Notes: a model not told the origin generated them from the sequence alone. A stretch of 64,000 nt of DNA from Filimonas effusa (GCF_004118675.1 NZ_SDHZ01000001.1:248001-312000), one strand, 5' to 3'; positions 45,537 through 54,848 are shown, numbered from the stretch's first letter. Made by a program: numbers and translations.

Positions 45537-45635
45537 TAGCTGCGGCAATACGTAGTTAGCCCGGTTATCACTGCATGGTCATACATAATAAACTTACGCT
45601 TCTATAGACCGGAGCGCTAAGAGCAACATATGAAC

Positions 45636-45677
45636 GGCGGCGCTGTTATAGGGGTACAAACCCGTGATAGCGCTGCT
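45636..45677 (+). other. Long RNA hairpin upstream of miaA
   Basis: As RNA, 45636-45653 can pair with 45661-45677 in a stem of about 17 pairs with several G-U wobbles and a bulged A, with GGG/CCC next to the loop. It lies in the 168-nt gap between the regulator gene and miaA. No T run follows, so it may be an attenuator, leader structure or weak terminator. Confidence 0.35.
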
Positions 45678-45704
45678 GTTAACACAGCATAATATCGCAA
45701 TTTA

Positions 45705-46619
45705 TTGACTCCTTACATCATCATAATAGCAGGACCTACAGCGGTAGGAAAAACGGCGCTGGCAATAGAAATCGCTAAACGCCTTGATACGGCTATTATC
45801 TCTGCCGACTCCCGTCAGTGTTTTGGGGAACTGGGCATTGGCGTAGCCAAGCCTTCCGCCACGGAATTGCAGCAGGTGCAGCATTATTTCATCGACTCGC
45901 ATAGCGTTCACGATAACGTTAATGCCGTGGTCTTTGAACAGTACGCCCTGAAGGCAACAAACGATATCTTCAGCAAGCACAATAACTGCGCAGTAATGGT
46001 GGGGGGAACAGGCCTCTACATTAAAGCCTTTTGCGAAGGTCTTGATAACATCCCCGACGTTCCCGAAGATATTCGCCAAAAGGTAACGACAGCCTTTGAA
46101 GAAAAAGGACTGCAATGGTTGCAACAGGAAATACAGGAAAAAGATCCGGCCTTCTGGGCTGTTGCCGAACAACAAAACCCGCAGCGTCTTATGCGCGCCC
46201 TGGAAGTATGGTATGCTACTGGGCAGTCTATCGAAGCGTTTCGCATAGCCCATAAAACCCAACGCCCGTTTAAGATCATCAAAATAGGCCTCGAGCTCGA
46301 TCGTCCGTTATTATACGATCGTATCAACGCCCGTGTAGATATCATGATGCAGGAAGGTTTGCTCGAAGAAGCGCGTGCTCTTCAGCCTTTGCAGCACCTT
46401 AATGCACTGCAAACCGTTGGCTACCGTGAATTCTTTAACTTTTTTAATGGAGAATACACCCTTGAGCAAGCCATTGATATGTTGAAACAAAACACCCGCC
46501 ACTATGCCAAACGCCAGCTCACCTGGTTTAAACGCGATCCCGCCATACAATGGTTTCAGCCCGCCCAGGTAAATGAAATCATGCAGTACATCTCCGCTCA
46601 AACAGGCGGCTGGCGCTAA
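45705..46619 (+). CDS. miaA: tRNA dimethylallyltransferase
   Basis: A 304-residue enzyme that transfers a dimethylallyl group to N6 of adenosine 37 in tRNAs reading codons that start with U. The P-loop GPTAVGKTALA is at about residues 9-19, followed by SADSRQ, VGGTGLYIKAF and the C-terminal YAKRQLTWFKRD motif. The start must be TTG at 45705: an in-frame TAA lies 15 nt upstream and the P-loop begins eight residues into the protein. The MiaE-like enzyme at 10794 would act on the product after methylthiolation. It converges on the quinone-reductase gene with a 17-nt gap. Confidence 0.94.
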   Translation: MTPYIIIIAGPTAVGKTALAIEIAKRLDTAIISADSRQCFGELGIGVAKPSATELQQVQHYFIDSHSVHDNVNAVVFEQYALKATNDIFSKHNNCAVMVGGTGLYIKAFCEGLDNIPDVPEDIRQKVTTAFEEKGLQWLQQEIQEKDPAFWAVAEQQNPQRLMRALEVWYATGQSIEAFRIAHKTQRPFKIIKIGLELDRPLLYDRINARVDIMMQEGLLEEARALQPLQHLNALQTVGYREFFNFFNGEYTLEQAIDMLKQNTRHYAKRQLTWFKRDPAIQWFQPAQVNEIMQYISAQTGGWR

Positions 46620-46636
46620 TAATCACTGGATGATAG

Positions 46637-47608
46637 TTATATCGTTACCACCAGTCTTTGTCCGCTCGCTATTTCTGTATCCCATGCCTGCTCTATATTT
46701 TCAAGCGTTATACAGGTAGTATTTACCTGTAACCTTTTCGCTGCCGCCAGCTCAAACATTTCGGGAATGATATGTGTTAGTAGTTGATTCACTTCTTCTT
46801 TTGTCCAGCTTCCCAGGCCTGATCCGGATAGTTGCAGGTTAACACTCCTGAGTATTTGCGACGATAGTTCAATGGTTTCGCCGGTCATTGAGCCAATGGA
46901 AACAAACCGGGTTTTATGGGTAAAGTGGCCTGTGCCTTTCAGTGCTTCTAGGATGAGCACTGCTGTGTTTCCCCATAAATAATCCAATACGATATCTATA
47001 GGAGAATGCTGGTGAATCTCTTTTAACCGGGCAGAAAAAGCTTCGTCATCGCCTATGACAATGTATTCATCCGCGCCTATGGCGGTTAACATTTCCAATG
47101 ACTGTTTATTTCTGCCTGTAACGATCACCCGGCCTGCTCCATAATATTTAGCGATTTGAACCGCTATGCTGCCGGTAAATCCCGTTGCTCCATTGATAAG
47201 AATGATTGCGCCCGCCTCCATTTGGGCACTAAACCTAAGCGCCATAGCCGATCCTGCAACAGCGTTGGGTAAGGCCGCGGCTGTGATATTGTCAATGTCA
47301 GCAGGTAAGGGGATGGTCCTGCTTTTATTAACTACTGCTTTTTCGGCTAACATACCCGTTATGCCTAAAGCATAAACCCGGCTCCCGTCTGGTAGCAAAC
47401 CTACGCCATCGCCACCCGGTATTGTTGCCTGCGCAGGCCGGCCCTGGGTAGAGTAATGTTGGCCGCTTGCCCGCGATTTGTCCAGGTTTTTAATGGCGGC
47501 TGCTTTTACCGATAGGGTAATTTCATCCTGCCCGGTGGCAACCGGAGTGGGATAATCTGTTATATATTTAGGTCTTTCCCCTCTCTGAAAAACGACAGCT
47601 GCTTTCAT
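46637..47608 (-). CDS. Zinc-type alcohol dehydrogenase / NADPH:quinone reductase-like protein
   Basis: A 323-residue MDR-superfamily oxidoreductase. It has the GroES-like N-terminal domain (about 5-110) and a Rossmann domain with a nucleotide-binding stretch (INGATGFTGSIAVQIAKYYGA, about residues 137-157). Catalytic zinc Cys residues are absent, which fits quinone reductase (QOR) types. The ATG at 47608 is chosen over TTG at 47647 because homologues start near MKAAVVFQRG. The Crp-type regulator gene lies 80 nt upstream on the same strand and may control it. Confidence 0.85.
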   Translation of the reverse strand: MKAAVVFQRGERPKYITDYPTPVATGQDEITLSVKAAAIKNLDKSRASGQHYSTQGRPAQATIPGGDGVGLLPDGSRVYALGITGMLAEKAVVNKSRTIPLPADIDNITAAALPNAVAGSAMALRFSAQMEAGAIILINGATGFTGSIAVQIAKYYGAGRVIVTGRNKQSLEMLTAIGADEYIVIGDDEAFSARLKEIHQHSPIDIVLDYLWGNTAVLILEALKGTGHFTHKTRFVSIGSMTGETIELSSQILRSVNLQLSGSGLGSWTKEEVNQLLTHIIPEMFELAAAKRLQVNTTCITLENIEQAWDTEIASGQRLVVTI

Positions 47609-47688
47609 GTGTACATGCTTTGAATGATAATGATTGATACCATGCAAAGGTATCGATGGCCCATGCCTGCCGGCAATAACATTTGTTA

Positions 47689-48264
47689 TTAAATGCCTTT
47701 TGCCAGTTTGCTTTTAATGCGGCTTAAATGAACAGTCGTAATACCAAGGTAAGAAGCGATATAATGTTGAGGTATGCGCCGGACGATCTCGGGACGCTCT
47801 TGTATCAGGGCTAGATAGCGCTGCTGCGGCGTGTCTTTGATGGTGGAAATAAATAACTTCATATAGTCATAGGTCCTGTCGAATATTGCATCGATAAACC
47901 TGTCCCGTAATGCCGGTATCTCTTTTATCTCTTCAACTAACCTGTTCAAATCCTTTTTCGATGCCCGCCAGATAACACTGGGTTCAATCGTTTCAATACT
48001 TACAGGACTGGGAATGTTTTTCCTGAAGCTCTCGATAGAGCCAACCATATTGTTTTCAAAGAAGAATTGCGTAGTAATGTCCTTGCCGTTATGATTGAAC
48101 CAGACACGAATACAGCCTGATTCAATTAAAAACATGCGCTTGGATATTTCTCCTTCTGTTAGCAGTATTGTTTTAGCTGGAACTTTAATAAGTTGAAAGC
48201 AGCTTACGAAGTCTGCCCATTTATCGTCGTCAATGGGATATCTGTTTCGGAACTGTTCAAACAT
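47689..48264 (-). CDS. Crp/Fnr-family transcriptional regulator
   Basis: A 191-residue protein with an N-terminal cyclic-nucleotide-binding-like domain (about 20-115, including TILLTEGEISKRMFLIESGCIRVW) and a C-terminal helix-turn-helix (about 148-188, PQHYIASYLGITTVHLSRIKSKL). No Cys cluster for an iron-sulfur centre is present, so it is not FNR-like in sensing. Proteins of this short type in Bacteroidota often sit beside a single oxidoreductase gene, as here. Confidence 0.9.
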   Translation of the reverse strand: MFEQFRNRYPIDDDKWADFVSCFQLIKVPAKTILLTEGEISKRMFLIESGCIRVWFNHNGKDITTQFFFENNMVGSIESFRKNIPSPVSIETIEPSVIWRASKKDLNRLVEEIKEIPALRDRFIDAIFDRTYDYMKLFISTIKDTPQQRYLALIQERPEIVRRIPQHYIASYLGITTVHLSRIKSKLAKGI

Positions 48265-48287
48265 TTTTCTTGACTAAAGTTTAGTTA

Positions 48288-48617
48288 CTAAGCCTCCAAT
48301 AACGGAATGATATGCGTCCAATTCAATTGGCGCGCATAATCCAACGCCGTTTTCCCATTATGTGTTTTCAGGCCCTTATCTGCTCCTTTTTCCAGTAATA
48401 TTTCGATAGAAGTCCTGTTGCCTGCTATCGTTTCCCGGTGCAGTAAAGTAAATCCTTCATTATCAGCCTGTGATATCTCGGCAGGATATTGCTGCAGAAA
48501 CTCACGAAAGCGCTCCCGCATATTGATGCTCATAGGATGTTCTGTCAGGTTTTCAGGATGTTCCGTTTGCTGGTAAACAACTTCTATATTGTTATAGTCG
48601 CCAAAGTCAAGCCCCAT
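48288..48617 (-). pseudogene. 3' part of a frameshifted DUF2314-ankyrin gene
   Basis: This 109-codon frame continues the gene at 48584-49042 after a one-base frame change. Its first residues (MGLDFGDYNNIEVVY) are the normal continuation of the DUF2314 domain, whose consensus runs AWGLDFGD, and the ATG is only a chance codon inside GCATGGGG. The rest holds ankyrin-like repeats (about residues 45-109: ADNEGFTLLHRETIAGNRTSIEILLEKGAD and KTHNGKTALDYARQLNWTHI). Restoring one G in the G run (CCCC on the plus strand at 48612-48615) would rejoin both parts. It could also be a separately translated small protein. Confidence 0.75.
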
Positions 48618-49042
48618 GCTTCGTCATGTGCTTCCCTTTCTTCAGAACGCATCTCGGAGCGCATCTGGTGAATGGTGAAGCCGCCATAGGTTTTACCACG
48701 GCTCGAAAGAAGCCAGTCGCTTACCTGCGACAAAGGCACCTGTACTGCATCGCCGTTATCAATATTGGTAAGTGTTTCAGGATCGTTGATAAGAATGCCG
48801 CCAATCTGCTCTCCATCGAAATACACATCGTTGATCCACATATGTTCAACAACGGGTTCATCGCTATCTTCCATTTGCTGCGCAAAAGCAACTTTCACAC
48901 AGGCCAGGTCTAATGCAGGAACGATCCTGCGCGCCTCCCAGCTTAATTCACGCCACATATATTTGAATGTCTCACGCGCTTTTTCTGAAGCATCGATGAT
49001 GCCCTGGTCATCTGATTTGGTGTAATACATATTGTCTGACAT
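48584..49042 (-). pseudogene. 5' part of a frameshifted DUF2314-ankyrin gene
   Basis: A 152-codon frame coding for a DUF2314 domain: ARETFKYMWRELSWEARRIVPALDLACVKVAF, VEHMWINDVYFDGEQIGGILIND, VPLSQVSDWLLSSRGKTYGGFTIHQMRS. It breaks off at AHDEAWGL followed by seven out-of-frame residues. The lost part is found in the -1/+1 frame at 48288-48617. The full protein would be about 250 residues, the usual length for DUF2314-ankyrin proteins of Bacteroidota. The domain has no known activity. A base missing from a G run could be a true mutation, a phase-variable tract or a sequencing error. Confidence 0.75.
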
Positions 49043-49122
49043 AGTATTGAATTGTAGGACCTGTAAACTGCAATCATCGCACCAGTTTTAACTCGTGGAA
49101 GGCATGTCTCCACGCTACTCAA

Positions 49123-49149
49123 TAAAAAACGCCTGTATTGCTACAGGCG
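49123..49149 (-). terminator. Terminator downstream of the FadL-type porin gene
   Basis: On the minus strand an 8-bp stem CGCCTGTA/TACAGGCG with loop GCAA is followed by TTTTTTA. It lies 41 nt past the porin stop codon. Confidence 0.85.
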
Positions 49150-49189
49150 CCAAGCAGGTATGTTTAGATTGTCTGGTTAATTCCGCTCA

Positions 49190-50767
49190 TCAGATTTTAA
49201 ATCCTACCGTTAGTATCAGGTTTCCTCTGTTATTATTCACCTTAGCAAACGTATTGGGCTTATCGTTAAGCCTGTAAGGGAAGTTAACATCTTTATTGAA
49301 AGTATGTGCGTACGTCAAATCTATGAAAATTCCATGATTTCTGTAGCCAATACCACCACTAGCCATAATACGGTGTGCTTTTAATTCCTTGTCTTTGTAG
49401 GGGCTGCCATAATAAGCGCCTCCCAAACGGAACATCCAGGGATCAAACTTTAATTCACCACCTAAACGGAAATTGAATGCTCCTTTCAGGTAGTCTTTGA
49501 TAGCATCATTCGCCATGCGGTAATATTCCTTTGCACCGCTATATTCAGCGTCATCTTCCGAAGCAAAGAAACGGGAACCACGGTGATTGATGAACTCGAT
49601 ATCAGCAGTAACAAAAGCCCGCTGACGCTGCGTATTTTCTACTTCACGGAATACATAACTACCACTTGCAATAACACGGTAAGGAGTTACCTGGCCATAA
49701 TTACGGGTAACCTTACGGCCGTTGTTCAGCCCTTCAGTGGTAGCTGTTGCAACAGGATTGCCGGGAAATAAATTCTCGGTATTGGTAGTAATAGATGCGC
49801 TCAACTCATCTTTTATCGACATCACCGAAGGGGTATGAAAAGCCATACCGATCCTGATAAACTCTTTAGGTTTGTAAATGAAACCCAGCTTGGCATTTAA
49901 ACCTACTCCACTGGAATTAAAACGCTCCTGGTATTCAAAATAACCAAAGTCGTTATTGTTATTTCCTGTTGCATCTGTCTCACGGTAAGTGATCTCGCGA
50001 TGATACTTTTGAATAGGAACATTCAAACTGCCGCCAAAATATAACCGGTCCTCTATACCACCGCCTAAACCCAGCGATACCTCATGCATACCACCCCAGG
50101 TGTTAGCCGTATAATCCTGGAAAACACCCACATTGGTTATCGGGTTTACATATACCGCAGATTGATATCCATCAAAATTACCGTTCCCATCAAACTTATG
50201 ATTGATCAGGTAGGTAGCATAGGCCAATGAAGCGCCGTTGACATAGTTGTTATAGGCTGCTATAGTATCGGCATTATCGTATTTTAATTCTTCAAGGTAC
50301 TGCTCGCTGAAAGAGGTCATGTTGTTATATCCACTGTAGGAAACCCGGTTGTTATAACTCGCTAACTGGCTAACCGATAAAGCAAATGCCGAACTGCTCC
50401 AGTTGCTCCTGCGCGTTTTACCGGAACCCAAAACAATGCCGATAGGCCCATAGGCAAAAGCCGATTTGGAAGGCCCCTTCATACTGCTGTCCCTGAAATC
50501 TCCTTTGTTGCTGTTGAATATAAAACCCGGGCTTAAAACTATCTCCCGCGTTTTATAGAAACCCAGACCAGCCGGGTTTACATGCGTAGCGGTAATATCG
50601 CCGCCCAGTGATCCCATAGCCCCGCCAACAGCCATATTACGTGCACTGCCTCCCGGAACAAACCATCCCGCACGAAGTGCATCATCAGGTGTTTGTGCCT
50701 TTAAACATGGCATGGCGGCAATCGCTCCTATTAGTAAAAGACAGGACCTGGTAGATTTTCTCTTCAT
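49190..50767 (-). CDS. OmpP1/FadL/TodX-family outer membrane transporter
   Basis: A 525-residue barrel protein with a signal peptide (about 1-24, ending PCLKAQ). The N-terminal hatch region includes DDALRAGWFVPGGSARNMAVGGAMGSLGGD and ATHVNPAGLGFY, which match the family motif NPAG. FadL proteins carry fatty acids and other hydrophobic compounds across the outer membrane. The C-terminus (LTVGFKI) is barrel-like. It lies 17 nt downstream of the Tyr/Asn-rich lipoprotein gene and just upstream of a strong terminator, so both belong to one operon, divergent from proS. Confidence 0.88.
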   Translation of the reverse strand: MKRKSTRSCLLLIGAIAAMPCLKAQTPDDALRAGWFVPGGSARNMAVGGAMGSLGGDITATHVNPAGLGFYKTREIVLSPGFIFNSNKGDFRDSSMKGPSKSAFAYGPIGIVLGSGKTRRSNWSSSAFALSVSQLASYNNRVSYSGYNNMTSFSEQYLEELKYDNADTIAAYNNYVNGASLAYATYLINHKFDGNGNFDGYQSAVYVNPITNVGVFQDYTANTWGGMHEVSLGLGGGIEDRLYFGGSLNVPIQKYHREITYRETDATGNNNNDFGYFEYQERFNSSGVGLNAKLGFIYKPKEFIRIGMAFHTPSVMSIKDELSASITTNTENLFPGNPVATATTEGLNNGRKVTRNYGQVTPYRVIASGSYVFREVENTQRQRAFVTADIEFINHRGSRFFASEDDAEYSGAKEYYRMANDAIKDYLKGAFNFRLGGELKFDPWMFRLGGAYYGSPYKDKELKAHRIMASGGIGYRNHGIFIDLTYAHTFNKDVNFPYRLNDKPNTFAKVNNNRGNLILTVGFKI

Positions 50768-50784
50768 CTTGTGTTTTTTAGGTA

Positions 50785-51582
50785 CTAATTCCTGGAAGGC
50801 CGCGCTCCGCTGCTGCCGTTGGAACTGTTATAACCACCGCTCCGTCCGCCCGCACTGCTGCTCGGAGCAGGACTGCCGGGACTAAATGTACGCGAAGGAT
50901 TGCTCTGCTGCCAGTTGCCGGAAGAATTACCGCTGTTGTTGCTATTGTTGCTGCCGGAAAATGCTTTGCGCACCAATCCGCCGAAATTATTGGAGTTGTT
51001 ATAGTTCGAAGAAGAGCCCTTCGCTGCCGGACGATATAACTGGTTGCTGTTATTGTAGTTCCGGTTGCCATAAGCCGATAGGTTACTACCCTGGCTCAGC
51101 GTTCTGTGTGTTTCAGGATTCTTGTAGTAAATAACAGTATAGTAAGGATTATACCAGCTGTTCCAGTTCGAACCGTAGAAACCATACCAGCCCGCATAAG
51201 GATTGTAATAATAAGGATTACCATACCCAAACGCACCATAGTAATTATTTACCCAGTGGTTGTTGTAAAACCCGCCATTGTAGAAACCAGGATTGTAGAA
51301 ACTGCCCGCACCATAACCGTAATCATTGAAAAAATAACGGCTGTCATTCCAGTAAGCATAATCATCCAGCCCCGACCAGCGGTAATGATCTCTTACCTTC
51401 ATACGCAGGTAACGGTCATCCGAACTCGCCGCATAATCATCATACTCTCCGGCAGCGCCTATCCCGCCTTTGGTAGGAGAATAGTACACATCATCAGGCG
51501 TTTGCGACGACTTATAAGCCCCCGTACACCCCCCAAGCACTACCACTGCAACTGCCCACAAGTATAAAAATTTCTTTTTCAT
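50785..51582 (-). CDS. Tyr/Asn/Gly/Ser-rich lipoprotein, unknown function
   Basis: A 265-residue lipoprotein (signal ending at Cys19 in LGGC). After a short acidic region (about 20-65) it becomes strongly biased: Tyr/Asn/Phe/Gly-rich (about 70-160) and then Ser/Asn/Gly-rich to the end, the composition of a disordered or sticky surface protein. A similar Tyr-rich lipoprotein often precedes a FadL-type porin and proS in Bacteroidota, as here. No fold or function can be assigned. It starts the operon that continues with the porin gene. Confidence 0.75.
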   Translation of the reverse strand: MKKKFLYLWAVAVVVLGGCTGAYKSSQTPDDVYYSPTKGGIGAAGEYDDYAASSDDRYLRMKVRDHYRWSGLDDYAYWNDSRYFFNDYGYGAGSFYNPGFYNGGFYNNHWVNNYYGAFGYGNPYYYNPYAGWYGFYGSNWNSWYNPYYTVIYYKNPETHRTLSQGSNLSAYGNRNYNNSNQLYRPAAKGSSSNYNNSNNFGGLVRKAFSGSNNSNNSGNSSGNWQQSNPSRTFSPGSPAPSSSAGGRSGGYNSSNGSSGARPSRN

Positions 51583-51834
51583 AGTTCCTGCGTTTAGAAC
51601 GGTTTACAATCTAAGTTCCTACATTTGCCCCATTCTGTAATTTACCTAAGTTTTGTAGCAAATTTCCGGCCTTTTTTGTTAAAAGTAGACTAAATGCGCG
51701 GAGCGGCAGATAGAACTCGGTAACTCGCAGACAAAATAACGCAAAAACAAAAAATCAACACTCAAAAAAGAAAAACCGGATGATCCCTTTCCTATAGGTC
51801 CCCGCTTTTACTTTTGATAAGATTTGATCACACT

Positions 51835-53316
51835 ATGAGTAAAGAAATTACTTCAAGAGCAGAAGACTACTCTAAATGGTATAACGACCTCGTCGTTAAA
51901 AGCGGCCTGGCCGATCATAGCGCCGTTCGCGGTTGTATGGTCATTAAACCCTATGGCTATACCCTTTGGGAAAATATGCGCGACGTGCTCGACAAAATGT
52001 TCAAGGAAACAGGACACGTAAACGCCTATTTCCCGCTTTTCGTACCCAAAAGCCTCTTCGAAGCCGAAGAAAAAAACGCCGAAGGCTTCGCCAAAGAATG
52101 CGCAGTAGTAACCCACTATCGCCTTAAAACCGATCCCAATAACCCCGGCAAACTTATCGTCGACCCCGAAGCAAAACTCGAGGAAGAACTGGTAGTGCGC
52201 CCCACAAGTGAAGCCATCATCTGGAACACCTATAAAGGCTGGATCCAAAGCTACCGCGATCTCCCCATCCTCGTAAACCAGTGGGCGAACGTGGTACGCT
52301 GGGAAATGCGTACACGCCTCTTCCTCCGCACTGCCGAATTCCTCTGGCAGGAAGGCCATACCGCACACGCTACAAAAGAAGAAGCGATCACAGAAACAAC
52401 GCAGATGCTCGACGTATACGCCAACTTCGTTGAAAACTGGATGGCACTCCCCGTGGTCAAAGGCGTAAAAACACCCAACGAACGTTTCGCAGGTGCCGAA
52501 GACACCTATTGCATCGAAGCCCTCATGCAAGATGGTAAAGCCCTCCAGGCAGGTACTTCCCACTTCCTCGGCCAAAACTTCGCTAAAGCATTCGACGTGA
52601 AGTTCAGCGACAGGGAAAATAAACTCGACTACGTTTGGGCTACCAGCTGGGGCGTAAGCACACGCCTTATCGGCGCCCTCATCATGGCCCACAGCGACGA
52701 CGAAGGCCTGGTTTTACCGCCACGCATCGCTCCAATACAGGTCGTGATCGTGCCTATCTACAAAGGAGAAGAACAAAAAGCACAGATCGATGCCAAAGTA
52801 AAAGGCGAGATCGTCCCCGCCCTTAAAGCATTGGGTATCTCCGTTAAATACGACGACAGCGAAAACGCCCGCCCCGGATGGAAATTCGCTGAATATGAAA
52901 TGAAAGGCGTTCCCGTTCGTATCGCCCTCGGCGCCCGCGACCTCGAAAACAATGTCGCCGAAGTGGCCCGCCGCGATACCAAAGAAAAGAAAGCCTATAG
53001 CCTCGACGGCCTCGCTCAACAGATCTCCAACCTGCTGAACGATATCCAGTCGAACATCTATAACAGGGCATTACAATTCAGGAACGAACATATTACCCCC
53101 GCAGATACCTGGGAGGAATTCATGGACATACTCGAAAATAAAACCGGCTTCGTGGCAGCACATTGGGATGGCACCGGCGAAACAGAAGATAAGATCAAGG
53201 AACTCTCCAAAGCTACTATTCGCTGTATCCCGCTGGATAACAAAGCCGAAGAAGGCGTTTGTATCCTTACAGGTAAACCATCCGCTCAACGCGTATTATT
53301 CGCAAGGGCTTATTAG
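51835..53316 (+). CDS. proS: Prolyl-tRNA synthetase (archaeal/eukaryote-like type)
   Basis: A 493-residue class II synthetase that charges tRNA-Pro. Class II motifs are seen as [17 protein letters not shown] (motif 1), [15 protein letters not shown] (motif 2) and the motif 3 region [20 protein letters not shown]. The anticodon-binding domain follows (about 285-385), then the extra C-terminal zinc-like domain typical of the short archaeal-type enzyme, which has no editing insertion. The ATG at 51835 is used; a TTG 21 nt upstream lies within the -7 box TACTTTTG at 51809-51816. A long-loop hairpin follows the gene. Confidence 0.96.
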   Translation: MSKEITSRAEDYSKWYNDLVVKSGLADHSAVRGCMVIKPYGYTLWENMRDVLDKMFKETGHVNAYFPLFVPKSLFEAEEKNAEGFAKECAVVTHYRLKTDPNNPGKLIVDPEAKLEEELVVRPTSEAIIWNTYKGWIQSYRDLPILVNQWANVVRWEMRTRLFLRTAEFLWQEGHTAHATKEEAITETTQMLDVYANFVENWMALPVVKGVKTPNERFAGAEDTYCIEALMQDGKALQAGTSHFLGQNFAKAFDVKFSDRENKLDYVWATSWGVSTRLIGALIMAHSDDEGLVLPPRIAPIQVVIVPIYKGEEQKAQIDAKVKGEIVPALKALGISVKYDDSENARPGWKFAEYEMKGVPVRIALGARDLENNVAEVARRDTKEKKAYSLDGLAQQISNLLNDIQSNIYNRALQFRNEHITPADTWEEFMDILENKTGFVAAHWDGTGETEDKIKELSKATIRCIPLDNKAEEGVCILTGKPSAQRVLFARAY

Positions 53317-53366
53317 TAAAGTATTGATTATTAATATTTTATGTTCTAATGGTGCCTGAATGACTT

Positions 53367-53414
53367 AAATCCGCAGGTCTGCCTCATCTAAAACAGGGCG
53401 CTCCTGCGGATTTT
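53367..53414 (+). terminator. Hairpin after proS
   Basis: AAATCCGCAGG (53367-53377) pairs perfectly with CCTGCGGATTT (53403-53413), with a loop of 25 nt and a TTTT end. It is likely a terminator although the loop is long. Confidence 0.6.
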
Positions 53415-53427
53415 GTACGCTTTACAG

Positions 53428-53471
53428 AGCCGCTCTAAAGCCACCTTAAAGCCGTCTCGAAGCCGCTCTAA
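53428..53471. repeat. Four tandem 11-bp repeats between proS and truB
   Basis: Four adjacent units start at 53428, 53439, 53450 and 53461. The first and last are identical (AGCCGCTCTAA), and the two middle ones differ at 2-3 bases. The repeats lie in the 351-base gap (53317-53667), which also holds the proS terminator and an A-rich leader before truB (about 53600-53667) but no gene. Confidence 0.8.
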
Positions 53472-53667
53472 CGCAATGCCGGAATCACCCCGGTAATAAA
53501 TACCGCTTCCATTAACGGAAGGCCTTTCCCGGATCCGGTAAATGTCGCGGCCCGGCCGGTGAAAAAGCGCACAATAGTATTTTCAGAAAAGGAGACAAGC
53601 AGAGCGTTGAAATAAAAACGCACAAAACAAAAAGAAACGCACAAGAACAAGAGAAGTACGAAAAGCA

Positions 53668-54369
53668 ATGAAACAGAAACCTGTACACGAAGCTATGATA
53701 CCTTACCTCGAAGGACAGGTATTACTCATCAACAAACCGCTTTACTGGACTTCTTTCGACGCAGTTCGCAAGATCCGTAACCTCACAGGTGTAATGAAAG
53801 TAGGTCATGCCGGTACCCTCGACCCATTGGCTACAGGGCTTCTCATCATTTGCACAGGTAAATTCACCAAAAAGATCAACGAATACATGGGCATGGAGAA
53901 GGAATACACCGGCACCTTTACACTTGGTGCAACCACGCCAACCTACGATCTCGAAAGTGAACCCGAAAACCCGAAGGATATCAGCCACCTCACAGGCGAA
54001 CAAATCCACACCGCAACAGCGCAGTTCACCGGGCCCATTATGCAGGTCCCCCCGGCGCACTCCGCCATTAAAAAAGACGGTAAGCCCGTCTACCTCGCCG
54101 CCCGTAAAGGCGAAGACGTAGCACTGGAACCACGTCCCGTCACCATCTATGCTTTCGAAATAACAGCCATAACCCTCCCTGTAGTGCATTTCCGGGTGGT
54201 ATGTAGCACCGGAACCTATATCCGCAGCCTCGCACACGACTACGGCAAAGCCCTGGGCGTAGGCGCTTATATGAGCAGCCTCTGCCGTACCCGCATCGGA
54301 AGCTTCCCCCTAACCGAAGCAAAGGAAATGGAATCCTTTATCAGCGAATTGCAGGAACTGAAAAAATAA
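53668..54369 (+). CDS. truB: tRNA pseudouridine(55) synthase
   Basis: A 233-residue enzyme that converts uridine 55 of the T-arm of tRNA to pseudouridine. The catalytic Asp52 lies in KVGHAGTLDPLATGLL (motif II). Other blocks are GKFTKKINEY, MQVPPAHSAIKKDGKPVY and VVCSTGTYIRSLAHDYG. It lacks the C-terminal PUA extension and is the short form. The start ATG follows a purine/A-rich leader. The next gene starts 80 nt later and has its own -7-like sequence, so truB is probably monocistronic. Confidence 0.95.
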   Translation: MKQKPVHEAMIPYLEGQVLLINKPLYWTSFDAVRKIRNLTGVMKVGHAGTLDPLATGLLIICTGKFTKKINEYMGMEKEYTGTFTLGATTPTYDLESEPENPKDISHLTGEQIHTATAQFTGPIMQVPPAHSAIKKDGKPVYLAARKGEDVALEPRPVTIYAFEITAITLPVVHFRVVCSTGTYIRSLAHDYGKALGVGAYMSSLCRTRIGSFPLTEAKEMESFISELQELKK

Positions 54370-54449
54370 GGCAGGCATCCCGCTGCCAATGGCTCCTCGG
54401 AAGCTGTGCAGTAATTCGTTATCTTTCCGCTACCTAAATACTACAACCC

Positions 54450-54848
54450 ATGCCCACAATTACATTGTCTGTCAAAGACGAAAACTTCGCTGGCAAGGTG
54501 TTGCAGGAAGTATTGATTGGGTTCCATTCAGAAACCGTAACGATCAGGGATATAATAGAAGCCAGGGTGTTACAGGAAGTGGAAGCCTACAATCAAAAGC
54601 AGCCGCAATACTTTAATGGTTTGGTGCAGCCTGCCGACGCAGAAAAAACTGTCAACGGCTATCAATTGCGCAATAAGGTCGTAATTGATCCGGAGAAACA
54701 GGTCTACGTAGCATTGGATGCCTTCCAGAAGAATGGCTTCTTTGTGCTGGTCGATACATTGCAATGCAGCTCGCTGAACGATAAGGTCAGGCTGCATGCC
54801 GATACGCGCATTAGCTTTATCAAACTAACACCACTGGTGGGAGGATAA
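54450..54848 (+). CDS. Putative ubiquitin-like / MoaD-ThiS-like protein with C-terminal Gly-Gly
   Basis: A 132-residue protein, probably cytosolic. An N-terminal beta-hairpin and helix (ITLSVKDENFAGKVL, then TIRDIIEARVLQEVEAYN) and a C-terminal run of strands (FFVLVDTLQC and RISFIKLTPLVGG) follow the order of beta-grasp sulfur carriers and ubiquitin-like modifiers, with an extra middle segment (about 55-85). The last residues PLVGG resemble the PPVAGG end of MoaD, whose terminal glycine is adenylated by an E1-like enzyme; such an enzyme is encoded two genes downstream. The two GGA codons also form the Shine-Dalgarno-like sequence of the next gene, so the Gly-Gly could partly reflect that. The fold is inferred by eye only. 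Confidence 0.7.
   Translation: MPTITLSVKDENFAGKVLQEVLIGFHSETVTIRDIIEARVLQEVEAYNQKQPQYFNGLVQPADAEKTVNGYQLRNKVVIDPEKQVYVALDAFQKNGFFVLVDTLQCSSLNDKVRLHADTRISFIKLTPLVGG

Noticed and set aside
48584-48617. Programmed -1 frameshift in the DUF2314 gene
   Set aside because: The site is a short G run without a slippery heptamer or obvious downstream structure, so mutation or error is simpler; not excluded.
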